A stretch of 64,000 bases of DNA from Ooceraea biroi (GCF_003672135.1 NC_039516.1:6369838-6433837); one strand, 5' to 3'. Shown: positions 1-12,223, counted from the first letter of the stretch. Numbers and translations are program-made. The notes: generated from the sequence alone by a model not told the origin.

Positions 1-1017
1 CCTCCGTTTCTTCTTCATTTTTCTTTTTCCTTTTGGTTAAACGGCTCCTGCAAACGCGCGAATTATTTCGATACGCGCGGGCATAATGTGGGCCACGGAC
101 GCTCGCTGCAAATCCGGCGAGATTCCGATCCGCTGCGGATCGCGGAACCGCGCTAAACGCGGCGCTAAATGCGTGCCGGAGCGCGTCCGAGATGGAGAAA
201 CCATCGCCGTTCGCAAGAGCGCCTTAAACGACGCCGCCTGCTCTATTTTCCATGCGTTAATTAACATGTAACTCGGTCGGGCGTACACGATTTTCGACAA
301 GATGGACAGAGAGGTGCGGCCCAACGGAGAAATTGTATGATTTAAGTACAAATCGTTCCGGTGACAGAATAATTATCTGAACGATCGTAAAATGACGAAA
401 GAGGATATAACTCGCGGTTTACCGGCCGCTACGAATTACGGCAATTGTGCATCGGACGGAAAGGGGCGATTTCTTTGAACGTGGCGAAATCACGCGGCGT
501 CACGCGTGTTTACCTCGTGCAAGTAAATACGCGGCGTAAAAAGAAAGCCATTGACGTGCCTCGCGGAAAGTGGTAGGCCGAGCGCGTGTTGAAACTGTTA
601 CGTGACACACTTATGTAATTACGATTAGCCGGTTATATCGCCATTGTTATTGCGCCGCGATGTGATGTATGCCGCATGAGGGACTCTCGTGCGTCCTCGC
701 TTCGACGTCCATGAGGCGAGCGGAGTAGTGCATCGAAAAAATAATAAAAAAAGAAGAAAAAAAAGAAGTCGAAGGTGTACTGCAAGCAAACGTTGTTCAT
801 ACGCGATCCGCGTGTGTGTGCAACAGAGTGCGGCGAGCGCAAGTGCGAGAGAATTCAAAATCGAAAACGCACTCTTGAATATAATAATCAGCGGTAACAC
901 GATATTCGCGGGGTTATCTGCGAGGTAAAGTGAAAGATATGCGCACGTCAAAGTTTCGCAACCGCGGCAACGATCGGCCGCGGTATTTTTCAGGGAAAGG
1001 TATTCCCCGTCGCTCGT

Positions 1018-1042
1018 ACTCGCACTCGCACTCGCACTCGCT
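1018..1042. repeat. ACTCGC hexanucleotide microsatellite
   Basis: About four head-to-tail copies of ACTCGC, continuing into CTCGCCC. It is a short CpG-containing simple repeat just upstream of the TATA-like motif at 1106. Confidence 0.85.
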
Positions 1043-1105
1043 CGCCCGCTCTCCCCGGTCTAACGATCGTCCGCATCCGCGATGCGTGCGATATCGCGCG
1101 CGGTC

Positions 1106-1114
1106 TATAAATAG
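1106..1114 (+). promoter_or_regulatory. TATA-box-like motif
   Basis: TATAAATAG is a good match to the metazoan TATA box and sits in CpG-rich DNA. An initiator-like TCATC follows at 1142, about 36 bp downstream, which is longer than the usual 30-31 bp. No downstream gene is recognised, so a chance match is more likely than a real promoter. Confidence 0.15.
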
Positions 1115-2642
1115 CCCGGACTCCGCGGAATTTCCTGCGCGTCATCGCGCGTTATTTACAACGCCATCGGTAATGAGATGCGCTAGAGCGAGCTTTCTTC
1201 CGAGAACGGTGCGATGTGCGAAATCGGCGCATCGGCGCCGATCAAAGAGGCGCGTCGGCGGAGCGGGGGCAGGAGAGGATCTGGCGCCGAGGAGAGATGC
1301 GCTCTATTATTATCCGAAACGCAACGCGTCAGTCGCACTTCCAGCGATCTACGCGTCGCGCAACGCGACGGTAATCACTTCCGGGATCGAGATAATTTAC
1401 GCGCCGCGCTCGCGAGATCCTTTTTCTCTTTTGTTCTTATCTCCTTTTTTCTCTTTAGTCTGCGTTTTCTTTTTAATTCACGGGAACAACAGCCAGCGGC
1501 TCGCGTGAAATACGCATCTACGCGACGCAACCAACGTGCGGCGCTAAGTACGAGCGAAATAACTGCGTTAAGCGCGCGTTTTTCCTCCGTTTTTTCCTCT
1601 CAGCAGCGCGAGTCCGCACGCGCGTAACTCAACGCGTTAATCCTTAATCCCCCCGCCCGCTACGCACACCCGTGAAACATTACAAACGACCCAAGTACTG
1701 GACGTTTTTCTCCTCCTGCTTTCGCCGCTGCGTAAAAAAATATATTGCATAATCGTACTAAGCAACCTACGGCGTGGAAGCGCGGTTGCGAGGCACCACC
1801 GTGCTCTTTGATGCAATCTGACAATGCAGGTGTGCTTCGAGTGCGAAAATCAGAATCTCCAAGTGCGTGTCATGGATTTCGAAATACAGAAGAACGAAAC
1901 GTTAAACAAAATTGATATTACGCAAAAGTGATCCTCTTCGATTATGATTATTTTTTCTCGGTATTTAAATCGCGTTACATTTCGCTAAAAAAATAGAAGA
2001 TCAATTGATGCGATTAATCGCATTCGACAATTGTATTTGCATTGCATTTAGCAATTTCAATTAATAACGTGTCAAATGTATTCGTGAAGTTTTATTCGCA
2101 CTTTTTCGAAGCGATCATTCAAATCTAATTTAGGACTTTTCCCCAAGTCTCTACGATTCCAACGAAAGTATCTAAGATTTAGTGGAACACGACGCGCGAA
2201 TTGTGTCATACAATGCACATCTGCAAGATCGTCGGACACGCCGATTGATATCGACAGATGGGTATCCTCGGTGTATAATTACGGCGATATTTACGAGCTC
2301 GTCGGGCTCCCCGTTGAGGAAGGTTACGCAATCTTGCGCAATCATCATAGAACCTAGATCTACGTATGGTGATGCCGCTCTCGGCGGAGACGTACTCGAG
2401 CGCGTCTCGATAACGACGACAGCGGGCACAATCAACGGCCGCCGATTGCGGCGATTGCCAATATTGAGGATCGATAGCGGCCGATAATTGTGCCAGCTGT
2501 AACGACAGCGTTTACACACGGTTTACCGGCGCGCGCTGATCGCACAGCCAGAGTTACACGATGTTACGTAACCGCACAGCCCCCGCGTTCAATGGAACTT
2601 GAGCAAGATGCTCCCATTCGCTCACCGATTCGCGGTATCGAC

Positions 2643-2661
2643 CGATCGATCGATCGATCGC
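2643..2661. repeat. CGAT tetranucleotide microsatellite
   Basis: Four to five copies of the self-complementary tetramer CGAT. It is one of several CpG tetramer repeats in the window. Confidence 0.85.
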
Positions 2662-3906
2662 AGCAAGAATTGCGTAGACGGCAAAAATCAATTGTGTTTC
2701 TCGGAGCGTCTCTCTCTCATTTATCAATAACACTGCGTCGTTACGGTACCGCCGGTCGTTGCACAACATCGTTAGACGAGCGCAGCTATCACGTACATGA
2801 CGATAATTAAAATATTAAAAGCGTCACGCTGTAATCAATCAAAGCGAAAAACAATAGGCAGAATAGTCGCGCGCGTTTGATCGGGTGTCCACTCGGATCA
2901 GGTGAAAAGTTGCGAAAATTCCGCACGCGCACTCGTGAGACACTCGCGCGCAAATGGCTACGCGCGTAAAAGTGTCTCGTCAAAGTGTCAATTCGCCCTT
3001 CTGTGGGCGGTTATCGCTTCAATAACAGCGCGCCGTACCGCGCGACAATTACCGACGAGCGAAACGTTGCGCGACGTTGCGTAAGTATCGGTAACCCTTC
3101 CGGGTACCGGCGTCCTTAAGCGAGAAATTCCTGCTCCGCGTCCCGCATTTTCCTCCCGATAACGTCGTAAATACGCCGACATTCCGAAACGATTGCCTCG
3201 GTTTCGCTGAAACGACGACGCGTTTCAACGACACACTCTCGCCGCGATTTCAATCCCGCCTCCGCTCGCGGTCGCTTTGTCTGCGCCTCTTTGCCATCTT
3301 ACGCGATTAACGACAATGCCGTCGCTTTGTTCGCGCGTGCGGGAATCCGTCTCCCCGTGTTCCCGTGGCGATTCGACTTGTAAAACGACGTGAATGCCGA
3401 CGCGAGAACGGTCGGCGTCGAGCGCCAAGAAACCGCGACTCCTCGCGACATTGTGTATGCGTTGGTATCTCGATGTACCAACGGCAATTATATAATGTCA
3501 GGCCGACTGCTCACGAGTCACGATCGTCCTTATCCTTTAGGATACGGAGTTATTCTCGGCATTCCGCGCGCGCGTTTAAAATTAAACAAATCCGCGCGCA
3601 TGCCTTCGCGGAATAACGGCGTAATCGCTGTATCCTTCAACCATGACTGGCGCCATCCGTAATTTCGCAATATTACCGTTGATGGTTGCAACGCAACAAT
3701 GCTATATTGGCACATCCCCGCCGTACACGTTCTCGCCCTTTAGCGAAACTATTCGCGACGATGGTATCCCAAAGAGTTATGCGATACGCAGAGACGTACG
3801 TGCGCCGACATTCCGGCATTTCTTCGTCGGCGGTGACCGCGAACGTCTCAACTCCGGTTCTTTTATGTGGACTTGGCACACAATAGCTTATGGTAATTTT
3901 ATGCGT

Positions 3907-4470
3907 ACAGGGTGTTCCGCGACACGTACCCGACTAACTTGGCTTACGGATTCGCCCGCCACCTTTCAGTCCGTTTTCTCTAGACAGAAATGCTGAAATG
4001 TGATACTTTTTTTTGAACCAAGCGACTGTGAAAGCGAGACATCTTTCTATCTTTACGATTCAAGGACTTGGAGATGACGAAATCATATTCTTTGGCTAAT
4101 TTCAAAGGCTCGTTGTAGTAGAATTATATAGTTCGAGGCTTGGTCATAAAGTTTGATATTGAGAGAGAAAGAAAGAGGAGAGAGACCCAAACAACAAACT
4201 TTGCAAATTTTTCAAATAATTCGTAGATGAAATTCTCAAGCGCATTGAGCTATACTCTGCATTTTTTAAAGAAGTATATTTTTAATTTCATTTTTCGAGT
4301 TTTGCACAAAAGATCACAAATGACAAGGAAGTAAATTCTGTCATATATCAATAATCAGATTAGAACGAATAGGAATAAGAATGAGACATTTGTGATATTC
4401 TTCAATCTTCCAAGGAATCAAGAAGAAGCGCATCGATGGCTTATTTTTTGCGATTAACAAAAACATTTTC
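3907..4470. mobile_element. Possible decayed transposable element fragment
   Basis: The block opens with ACAGGGTGTTCCGCGACACG at 3907, which resembles the start of dispersed insect repeats. It then becomes clearly CpG-poor and AT-rich compared with both flanks. There is no intact ORF, no terminal inverted repeat pair and no target-site duplication that I can see. The change in composition is direct observation; the transposon identity is inference. It could also be a native AT-rich island. Confidence 0.25.
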
Positions 4471-5497
4471 GCGATATATCACGTCGGCCACGTGCCGTAC
4501 TGCTTTCCAACCTTTGGAATGTTATTCTAAGTGATATTTTCCGTCGACCCGGTCGGCTAAAATTACAGAAAACGCGACTACGACTCCCACGAAGCGTCGC
4601 GGAACGTCGCGACGACGGGCGCTTACGCGATCAATCACCCAGGTATACGTCGCTCACGATCCATCCTCTCTTCACCCTTTCTCTTCAGTCCGTATCGGAC
4701 CGAGCGATGAAGCCGAGGCCGATTCTCTTCTCTTGCCGTCGATTCTCTAAATTCTAACGAATCGTTGAAAAGGTCACCGCTTACGTCGTTGCACATCCCG
4801 CCGTCCGCCGTTCCAGAAACTATCGCAATACAATTTCCCGCGGTTTATTATTAGCGTCGCAAAACTAGGTACTAAGTGAAAAGTAATGAGAAGCGCGTTA
4901 TCTCGCACGATAATTCGTGAGGAAATGCCACGACGATAAATTTACTAGCTCGACGCGTGAATTATCCGCGATCCGATCCTCGAGCGAGTACGGAAGCGAG
5001 CTGGAGCGAGTTTGAGCGAACCGAAACTTGATTCTAACAACGCTCATTAAAATTACAATCCATTAGTGTTACCAAACGCGTTCGTGTGACGACGCAGCGC
5101 CGATTAGTCGCCGATTATTCTGCGTGTGTCTACGAGCGTGCGCTCCAAAACTTGAATAATTGTCGCCGTCAATAGATTCGCGACGGAGTGAAATCGGTGA
5201 AATACTTTAAAGGGTCTCGACCGACATCTGTCATCGTCGGGCTCGCCGCCGCTCGCGGGATCGTCGCCAAGAAAACCGCGCGGCCTCCCGTAAAGGCCTC
5301 ACCTGCATTTCAATACGTCGGATACGCGCTCTCGTCGGCCTAACGGCGCCGTAGCACGAGAGGAGCGCACCTGTATAGCGGCTATTTACGCGCGGCTATA
5401 CATGCGCTTGCTCGCTCGCTCGCTCGCGCGCTACTCCGAATCGGCGCGGGTAAAAACATGGAAGTAGGCCAGATAGTCGGCGAACCACGGGCCCCGT

Positions 5498-6685
5498 CTA
5501 GATATTGCGACGCAATAATTCACCGTAAACTTTCGACACACAGGGACAATTTGCGCGAGCGAGCGAGCGAGCGAGCAAGCGAGCGACCGACCAACCAACC
5601 AACCAACCAACCAACCAACCAACCAACCGGCTCTCGTTCTTGCACCGCTTCGTTGTACGCGTCTTCGTCCTCTTCTGCTTCTCTCCCTCCAAGCACGACT
5701 GTCTCACCTGTGCACTCGCTCCACGTAACGATGCACTTACGTGAGGTACACGTGAGCGAACGACGGCTCGATGCCATCTTAGAGCGCGAACAAATGCGCG
5801 TTCCAACAAAATGCTCACTCTCTTTTTCCTTTTCTTGCTCGAGGCTGATGCTGAAAAAAAATTAAGGGACGAGTGCAGGCCCTGCACCGCTAACTGCCTG
5901 GGACCCCTATCAGCGCGATGGCAACATCGGAAACCCCGTGTCGGAAATCCTCCGTTGCGCAAACGGGGAATTTTCGTTGCAGCAACGGCGGCAGATTGTG
6001 TTGTTAACGCGTACGCGCGTTGCGGCATTGAGAAGCACGCGTCGACATTAGCTCCGTCATTGCGGCAATTCCGATTGTCGATACCGAGGAATCTGTAACG
6101 TTGAACTTTGCTCGTGAATATCGTAACCACGCCGTTCGTTACGTTATGTTCAATCAAGCGAATTGCCAATATTGATGCGCGATCAACGTCGTTGCGAGAG
6201 GCGAAATTGGGCAAGCTACATAGAAATGTATCGTATTTGGAATAAAAACCGCCATGCATCGGAACACCCCGTGATTTCTGATTTTTCGGAAGCGGATCAA
6301 GAGCAAGTTGACTGGCTTTATTTGCGAAACTACACCAAGTTTTCCGAATAAATTTACGTTTGCGGCGTGTTTGAGTTACATTTGCCGATATCACGTGCGA
6401 CAGCAATCGGCACCGACGTATCGCTCTCCCGCGTGCGTGCAAGTTTCCGCGGCGCAACGGCAATATTATTCGACGCGATTGAAAGCAAATACGACGAATT
6501 AATCGAGACGCTCGGGAGGACCAGTCCGCGCTCGAGCCTATTTGGCGCTTTCTCGCGCGCCGTTCGAAAACCACGAAGAAGAAGAACTCGCGAGACCATC
6601 CGTACCCTTCGTCGTAATCTCGATCGGCGATTTCTTGCGACTGCAACCGCGCGGCTTTTTCCGCAATCGCAATGCGTTTCCCCAC
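5498..6685 (-). other. Longest open reading frame (395 codons), doubtful
   Basis: The frame is uninterrupted from the ATG at 6685 to about 5498. Its C-terminal end is a translated tetranucleotide repeat (LVGW and LARS repeats), so that part is low complexity. The N-terminal 340 or so residues are rich in Arg, Ala and Ser with scattered Cys, and show no signal peptide, membrane segment or known motif. Stop codons are depleted in CpG-rich DNA, which lengthens chance frames. Plus-strand frames overlap it throughout. I list it only because its length stands out; it is probably not a gene. Confidence 0.08.
5553..5628. repeat. Compound tetranucleotide microsatellite (GCGA)n-(CCGA)2-(CCAA)n
   Basis: Roughly eight GCGA units (one altered to GCAA) pass through GCGACCGA into about nine perfect CCAA units. 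The three motifs differ by single substitutions. The CCAA tract is the most regular simple repeat in the window and is probably polymorphic in length. Confidence 0.95.
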
Positions 6686-7140
6686 GACTCCGGATGCGCG
6701 GCGGAATCGATAACGGGGAAAAATCGCGCGGGGGATGATCCGAAAAAAAATTGCGCCATCGTTCGCACCGGCTTCAACCCCTCGCTCCTCCGCTCCTCCG
6801 CTCCCCGTGCGCGTACTCTATACCTATGTAACGTGTGGCGCAGCAGCGGGTACCTAGTTTATGTAATACCGTATGTACATCGCAACGTCGTGTGTGCGAG
6901 CATATACGTACGTATGCACCCATCTCTCTTCTTTACCCTTTCTTTCTTTCTCTAAGCTCTCTCTCCGTCGTTCTTCTTTACCACGCGCGCACTTCTACAC
7001 GCGCGTCTCGTACAAACGTGTACACGTGGGTACAGCTCGCGCACGCGAGCCCGAGCAGGGAGAACTGCGCCGCGACCTACTTGTCTAGGCCACTGTGTCT
7101 GCGTTTCTATATGCAGCTTATGTTTTGTGTAAAATTCCCG

Positions 7141-7206
7141 TCCGTCTGTCCGTTCGCCCATTCGTCGGTTCATCCGTCCGTTCGTTCGTTCGTTCGTTCG
7201 TTCGTC
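7141..7206. repeat. TCCG/TTCG tetranucleotide microsatellite
   Basis: An imperfect tract of TCCG, TCTG and TTCG units resolves into six or seven perfect GTTC units at 7177-7206. Similar tracts occur at 8814-8846 and 46162-46211. Confidence 0.9.
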
Positions 7207-7405
7207 TATGCGTCCGGCGCACACACGACGAATGGAATCGCAACCACGCGCTCTTTCTGCGCTCCTCGCGGATCTCGCGCAATCGTGCCGCCACACAGGC
7301 CGACTTTCGTGCGGCGGAGATTCCGAGGAATCGGCAGTCCTCGACGAAACGGATGCGCCGCGGCGAATAATTGCAATGCTTAACGAGGTCTGGCCTCCTC
7401 GCCGG

Positions 7406-7426
7406 ACGTACGTACGTACGTACGTA
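7406..7426. repeat. ACGT tetranucleotide microsatellite
   Basis: Five consecutive ACGT units make a self-complementary tract. Shorter ACGTACGT motifs occur near 6905, 13195, 18698 and 20464. Confidence 0.9.
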
Positions 7427-7640
7427 ACATCGGCTTTCCCACCCTTCTCGTCCTCCCCTCGCGGCATAACCGAGTATCGATCGTTCCTCTCTTTTCTTTT
7501 CCTTCTTTTTTTTGTCATTTTTCTTCCCTTCTCTCGAGCTCGTAAGCTAACTGCGCTCTCCTCGTCCGCGTACTGCACGCGCTCGCGCGCCGCGGTAAAT
7601 TATGCAACGATCGATCGCGGACTTCTCTCGCTGTGAGAAC

Positions 7641-8060
7641 GCGAACAGGTATCTAATCCGAGCGGAGGAGACAGTCGATGGTGTTTTTCAATGATTTAAG
7701 AAGTGGAGGAACAAAAAAGCGCGATTTATGTAACTCATCGCACCGTATCATTTGCACATATGCATGATTAGTGTCAATAATATCGAAAGTTGAAAGTGTA
7801 CTACAGAAGTTTGGTATGGCTATTACAACAGGTTTGGGAAGATCACGTTTTGGAGGGACCACTGGAGAAACGTAGACTCTCAAATTTAATGCGTCGCGTT
7901 CCTCTTTCTACATCTCTGCGAGAAACTCATGTTCGTATTAGTGCCGGACAGATCTTACTGATCACTTTTCCCAGGCTTTTAATGTAGCACGATGATTGAA
8001 ACGAGCAGAAATCGATCTTGATGAAGCACGCTTATTTGTGGACCTCGAAAATGCCTCTCG
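7641..8060. other. CpG-poor block inside CpG-rich DNA
   Basis: Composition changes sharply to AT-richer, CpG-poor sequence between CpG-rich flanks. It has short frames on both strands (for example 7653-7883 minus), but none matches a transposase or host protein I recognise. It may be an old insertion or a native island. Confidence 0.4.
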
Positions 8061-8430
8061 CTGCGTTTCGAGGTCTTTGACGTGAAACTGCGAGGCACGA
8101 TTCCGCCGCAGTCATTCGACTCGCGCGAAGCCCGCGTCGATCCGGAAGCCGCCGGCGTTCCAGCTCGGCCGTTTCATCTTTATCCGCCGCTCATTGCCAC
8201 GAAGAGGCACCGCGACCTAAACAACAATTAACTACAGTTATGAACGCGCACCGGATTCCGGAGAATCTGGAACGCGACTGTAAAAAGCAAAGTAAGCGGC
8301 AGTTGCGCGCTCGCTCGTCCCGGTCTCTTCTCTCTATCCACTACCTCCTTTTCCTCCTCCTCCTTCTCCTCCTTCTTCCTTCTCGTCCTATCTCGCTCTC
8401 GAAAGAGTTTCGCAGTCGATTCCAGGTTGG

Positions 8431-8455
8431 AACGACGGCGACGACGACGACGACG
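8431..8455. repeat. CGA trinucleotide microsatellite
   Basis: Five or six copies of GAC/CGA, slightly interrupted at the left end. Confidence 0.85.
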
Positions 8456-8813
8456 TTCGTGACGGCGGCGTTAAGCAAGAGGGGTGGAGGGAAGGGGATA
8501 CGCGCGCGCGAGAGAGGAGACCGGAGACGGGGCGGTGAAGAGAGATGTCGGCGAGAGAAATAACGACGGTGAGAAGGTGAGACGAGAGGGGAAGCAACGC
8601 GCTACTAACGTAGAATAGAACGGGATCAAGTGAGAAACAAGGGATGACAACGACGGAGGGAATGGGCGGAGAGGTCAGACAGTTTCTCCAGGACGCGCTC
8701 AGACGAGGGTCGCTTTCTTTGGTCGCCGTTCCTCCGACTGCAATTTTGCGAAATGCAGTCTGGCTGGTGAGCTCCACCAGCTGCAGCGACATTGCCGTCG
8801 TGCTTTGGTCCGT

Positions 8814-8846
8814 GTTCGTTCGTTCGTTCGTTCATTCGTTTATTCG
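8814..8846. repeat. TTCG tetranucleotide microsatellite
   Basis: Five TTCG units are followed by variant ATTC and TTTA units. It is the same motif as the tracts at 7141 and 46162. Confidence 0.9.
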
Positions 8847-9073
8847 CTCGACCTGGTCGTCCCTGCTGGTCGTCGTTGCCGCTCGATGGTCGATCCGGGA
8901 CAATCCCAGCAGCTCAAGCTGGGGCGCACGATCGCACAAGCCGTTGGAAAGGTGGGAGGATTTGTTTGTAAACAGTCCGCGGTTCAGGTGAGGAGAGACG
9001 ATCGTCTCTCGGTGTAGGTGCAAGGTGGTGGCGAAGGAAGACGAGGAGAGGGAGGAGGAGGAGGTCGCGATAG

Positions 9074-9127
9074 CAGTGGTGGTGATGGTGCTGATGGTGG
9101 TGGTGATGGTAGTGGTGGTGATGATGG
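9074..9127. repeat. GGT/GAT trinucleotide repeat
   Basis: An imperfect run of GGT interspersed with GAT and GCT units, followed by a GAGA-rich tail to about 9195. Frames through it give runs of Gly and Asp, or His on the other strand, which are artefacts of the repeat. Confidence 0.9.
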
Positions 9128-10930
9128 AGAGACAGAGAAAGAGGGCAAGAGCGAGAGAGAAGGAAGGACAACGAGAGAGAGGAGAAGGAGACCAGACTTT
9201 CTCCCTCCGAGGGTTACGTAACCTCCGCTTGCGCGCTTGTCGGCCGTCTGAGCGTTGCGGGAACGACCTACTTGACCCACTGTCCCTAAGCCGCGGCGCG
9301 ACACCGCGCGAGACCGGGTCGCCTCCTCGTCGACGTCCTCGACGACGTTGGCGTCGCCGTCATAGTTGTCATCCTCGTCGTCGTAGACGCCGTCGTGCGA
9401 GTGCACTCGAGCCATTCCGCTTGACACCGGCACGGCCACGCGCCACGTCCACCGCTCGTTTCGCTAATTTGCGAACGTGACGACGTGGGTCGCCGACGAA
9501 ATCTGGAAACGTTGTATCTGTCTGTAGCGTAATGGCAAATGCGAGGGTAACAATTTTACGGCGACAATTTTCTAAACGCACGGTTGTGCTCCAACTTCGT
9601 GCACGAAGATGCTGTACGCGAGGCAAACACTGAGAGAGAACTAGGCCATTGAAAGCATCTTACAGACAATTGATAGTAATACTTTAGTTAGAGAGTCTGC
9701 GAGAAATGTGTGTAACAGAGTATTCAATAATACTGTCTTATAATAGATTTATTTTAACGGAGACAGGCAATGTATAATATCGTCAATTATTAACACAACT
9801 TTTTCCCATTTGAGATTGTTGAGTAGAAACAGTATCACATACCACACTTTTACTTGACGCTAATCCATCGCCCTACGAAATAGACCGTCTTGTAGACCCG
9901 AGCGGTTGCACTCGACTTACCGGGAGTGCCGGAACGAATCCCGTCTTACCGTAAACGAATGCGCTTAACGGGAACTCGTAGCTGCGCGGCACAATATAAC
10001 GCCGCGTCTCGCACTTGATAAACGTGCGTCGCAATTGTAATCGTTATCGGCGCGCCGAGGCGGTGATTGTTAGCAGGGCAGTCGCGTTCTTTAGCGTCGC
10101 GAGGAAGTGTCGCCGGTTGAGTAATAGGAAGACACGATGTCTCCGACTATTTCCGGATTGACCTATACTCGACGGGCGGCCGCGGGCCGAGCTTTCGGTC
10201 GCGCCGCACGTCTGAACTCGACCCAGACACGGGGGAATGAGTCGCGCGTCCGGTCTGATGCTGCACTCCGCAAATAGACGGTCAGAGTCACCAAACTCGC
10301 AGCTACACGCGTGTAACGCGTGTTCCCGGTAGAGCTACATACGGAGAAAAAGGAAGGAGAGGTGGTCAGCTCGACGAAACTTCGCGCGAACGAGGAGAAC
10401 TTCGACCAAACGTTAAGAAGATAACTTCTCAGACACGACGAACGTGATGTAATCACTGAAACGAGTTATCGGTCGATCTAACGAGTGCGATTTACCGTTT
10501 AGGCGTGCCAATTTGCTCGATTCGTGCGAGCAAGGGTGATTTTGTCAAGGAGGCCGATTTCGTCGATCCTGCCGCCTTTTTTTCTCAGTTTACTGACCCA
10601 CGGCGCCAATCCGGCGAACGTTCGTAGCGATCACCTGCGCGGCAGTAGCCGCGAGGAAAGTATCCGCTCTCTCGCGACGCTAAATATATCTCTCGCGAAC
10701 GCGGACACCGCGTTATGAAAATCAGCGGCGCGGTATCGAGTTCACCGCGACATGTTATTACGCGCGTGCGGGGCAACATTGTCAACCGGTAATTACCGTC
10801 GTACGGTTACCCCGCCATCCAAACGGCGGAAAAATCGCGGCGGGATAATTGCGAGCGCGAGGTCGCGCGCCGTAAATTGAGCGGCGCCTGTGTGCAGTCT
10901 TGAAATATTCACCTTTTTTCCCTTTCTCGT

Positions 10931-10956
10931 TTCTCTCTCTCTCTCTCTCTTTCTCT
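10931..10956. repeat. TC dinucleotide microsatellite
   Basis: About ten TC units, then TTCTCTC. A CTCTC tract of this kind contains GAGA-factor-type cores on the opposite strand. Confidence 0.9.
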
Positions 10957-12191
10957 CGCGTCGCGTTCCTAAATGCCTGTCTCCCCGCGTGCGTAATTCC
11001 TTCGCGGCGCGTGCACCGCGCGATTTGATTTACGGTCCGGCGTCGCGTACCGTGATGTTCGCGCGTCATAGATAAATGCGCTAACTCGCGGTTTCGGCAA
11101 TTAAATGCGAGCACACGGGAGAACACGCGCCGACCCGGCCGCATTATGCCAATGTTAACGGCTCTATTTTATACGTACGCGCGCGCCTATCGTTTCCCCG
11201 TGAAACACGGCGCGCCACCACGATTTCATGAATATTGCACGTGTCCCGGGCGAGATTATGTTATGCGCGGTGTGTGTTTGCCTCCCTTTGACAAATGTCG
11301 CCGTATAAATCAACCAGTGCCGGTTCACTTAATGGTGTTGCACATATTAATGTCGCCCAGATACAGTCTTGAAATAGATTCCATAATAATCCGCGCGATA
11401 ATTTCCCAGCGAGCGTGCACACATCATGTGTACGTGTGCCTGACCGCCGGCGTTATAACGCCGCGATCGTCCGCCCGTTAACGATTTAAATAATGATAAT
11501 TGTGCTTAAGCGTGACCGCTAGCGCTTCGCGCGGATCAATAGGACGTCTGACCATTTCGGGACTGACCTACTGCCCTTAAGCGCCGCCTCGTGGAATTGC
11601 CCCGATCGGACCGCATTCTGCAGTGTAATCAGCGCCGGGTATCTACGTGTCGTACACTGTGAAATACACACGTAACTCCTTTATTCTGTAATAAAAGCGA
11701 CGGATACCTGCACGCTCGGATCTCCGAGCAATGGCGAACGATTATGAAATAATCGTTTCTCGTGTCACGTATCCCGCGAAAACATGTTTCAAGAGTAATC
11801 GAAACGAGAACTTTCACAACAGATGACTCACCTCTCCGCTTGGGTGATGTACGATGACGTGGTGATCCGGACATTCCACGTAACTGCGTATAGACGCCCA
11901 AGCGCTGGTAATAACATCCTCGGAATCTGTGGGTGGAATCGTGTCGCGCCTCTATATGACCACGACTCGAAACCGATTCGCGGACGAGTTCGATTGCGCA
12001 TTACGCGGGAAGACTCGGTCGTGCCAAAGTAAACTGCGTCGAAAGAGTCGTTCCTCGGTAAAACGGATCGTGCCTGTCGTTTATCTACGACGAATTGCGA
12101 GAAAAACGGAATAACGCTAACGCGATAATCGCAAAAATGCGCGCGATACGGCAGAGAGCGTGTGAAAGGATGCACAATCTCGTTCCTCAAT

Positions 12192-12192
12192 A

Positions 12193-12216
<24 letters not shown>
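12192..12216. repeat. TC dinucleotide microsatellite
   Basis: A run of about twelve TC units ending in TTTCTG. Confidence 0.9.

Positions 12217-12223
<7 letters not shown>

Larger units (their letters stand above)
1..3906. other. Gene-free CpG-rich stretch
   Basis: I see no supportable exon. Positions 1-1660 and 2170-3900 are rich in CpG. An AT-richer interval covers about 1730-2170. An A-rich purine patch lies at about 738-770, and simple repeats at 1018-1042 and 2643-2661 are listed separately. Open frames here are short, overlap on both strands and consist mostly of Arg, Ala and Ser, which is what CpG-rich DNA gives by chance. Confidence 0.6.
4471..7640. other. Gene-free CpG-rich stretch with tetranucleotide repeats
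   Basis: The stretch is dense in CpG. GCGA-type runs lie at 4980-5030 and 5405-5430, and the larger microsatellites are listed separately. The arms TGTATAGC (about 5371) and GCTATACA (about 5394) form a short inverted repeat. It also holds the longest open frame in the window (minus strand, 5498-6685), but that frame has no recognisable domain. No exon is supported. Confidence 0.55.
8061..9650. other. Gene-free low-complexity stretch with pyrimidine- and purine-rich segments
   Basis: A CT-rich segment (8320-8400) is followed by a CGA trinucleotide run, a GA-rich segment (8465-8660), a TTCG run, and then purine-rich GGT/GGA/GAGA sequence (9020-9195). An open frame from 8644 with a consensus-like donor at 8767 is discussed as a finding, not called as an exon. 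Other long frames here are translated repeats. Confidence 0.55.

Noticed and set aside
8914..9439. His- or Pro/Ser-rich minus-strand proteins
   Set aside because: Direct translation of the GGT/GAT and GAGA simple repeats.
9260..11590. Recurring GACCTACT...CCCTAAGC-like strings at 9266 and 11564, with TGACCTA also at 10158 and 24084
   Set aside because: Similarity is limited to about 15-20 bp with gaps. Too short to claim a repeat family or nuclear-receptor sites without statistics.
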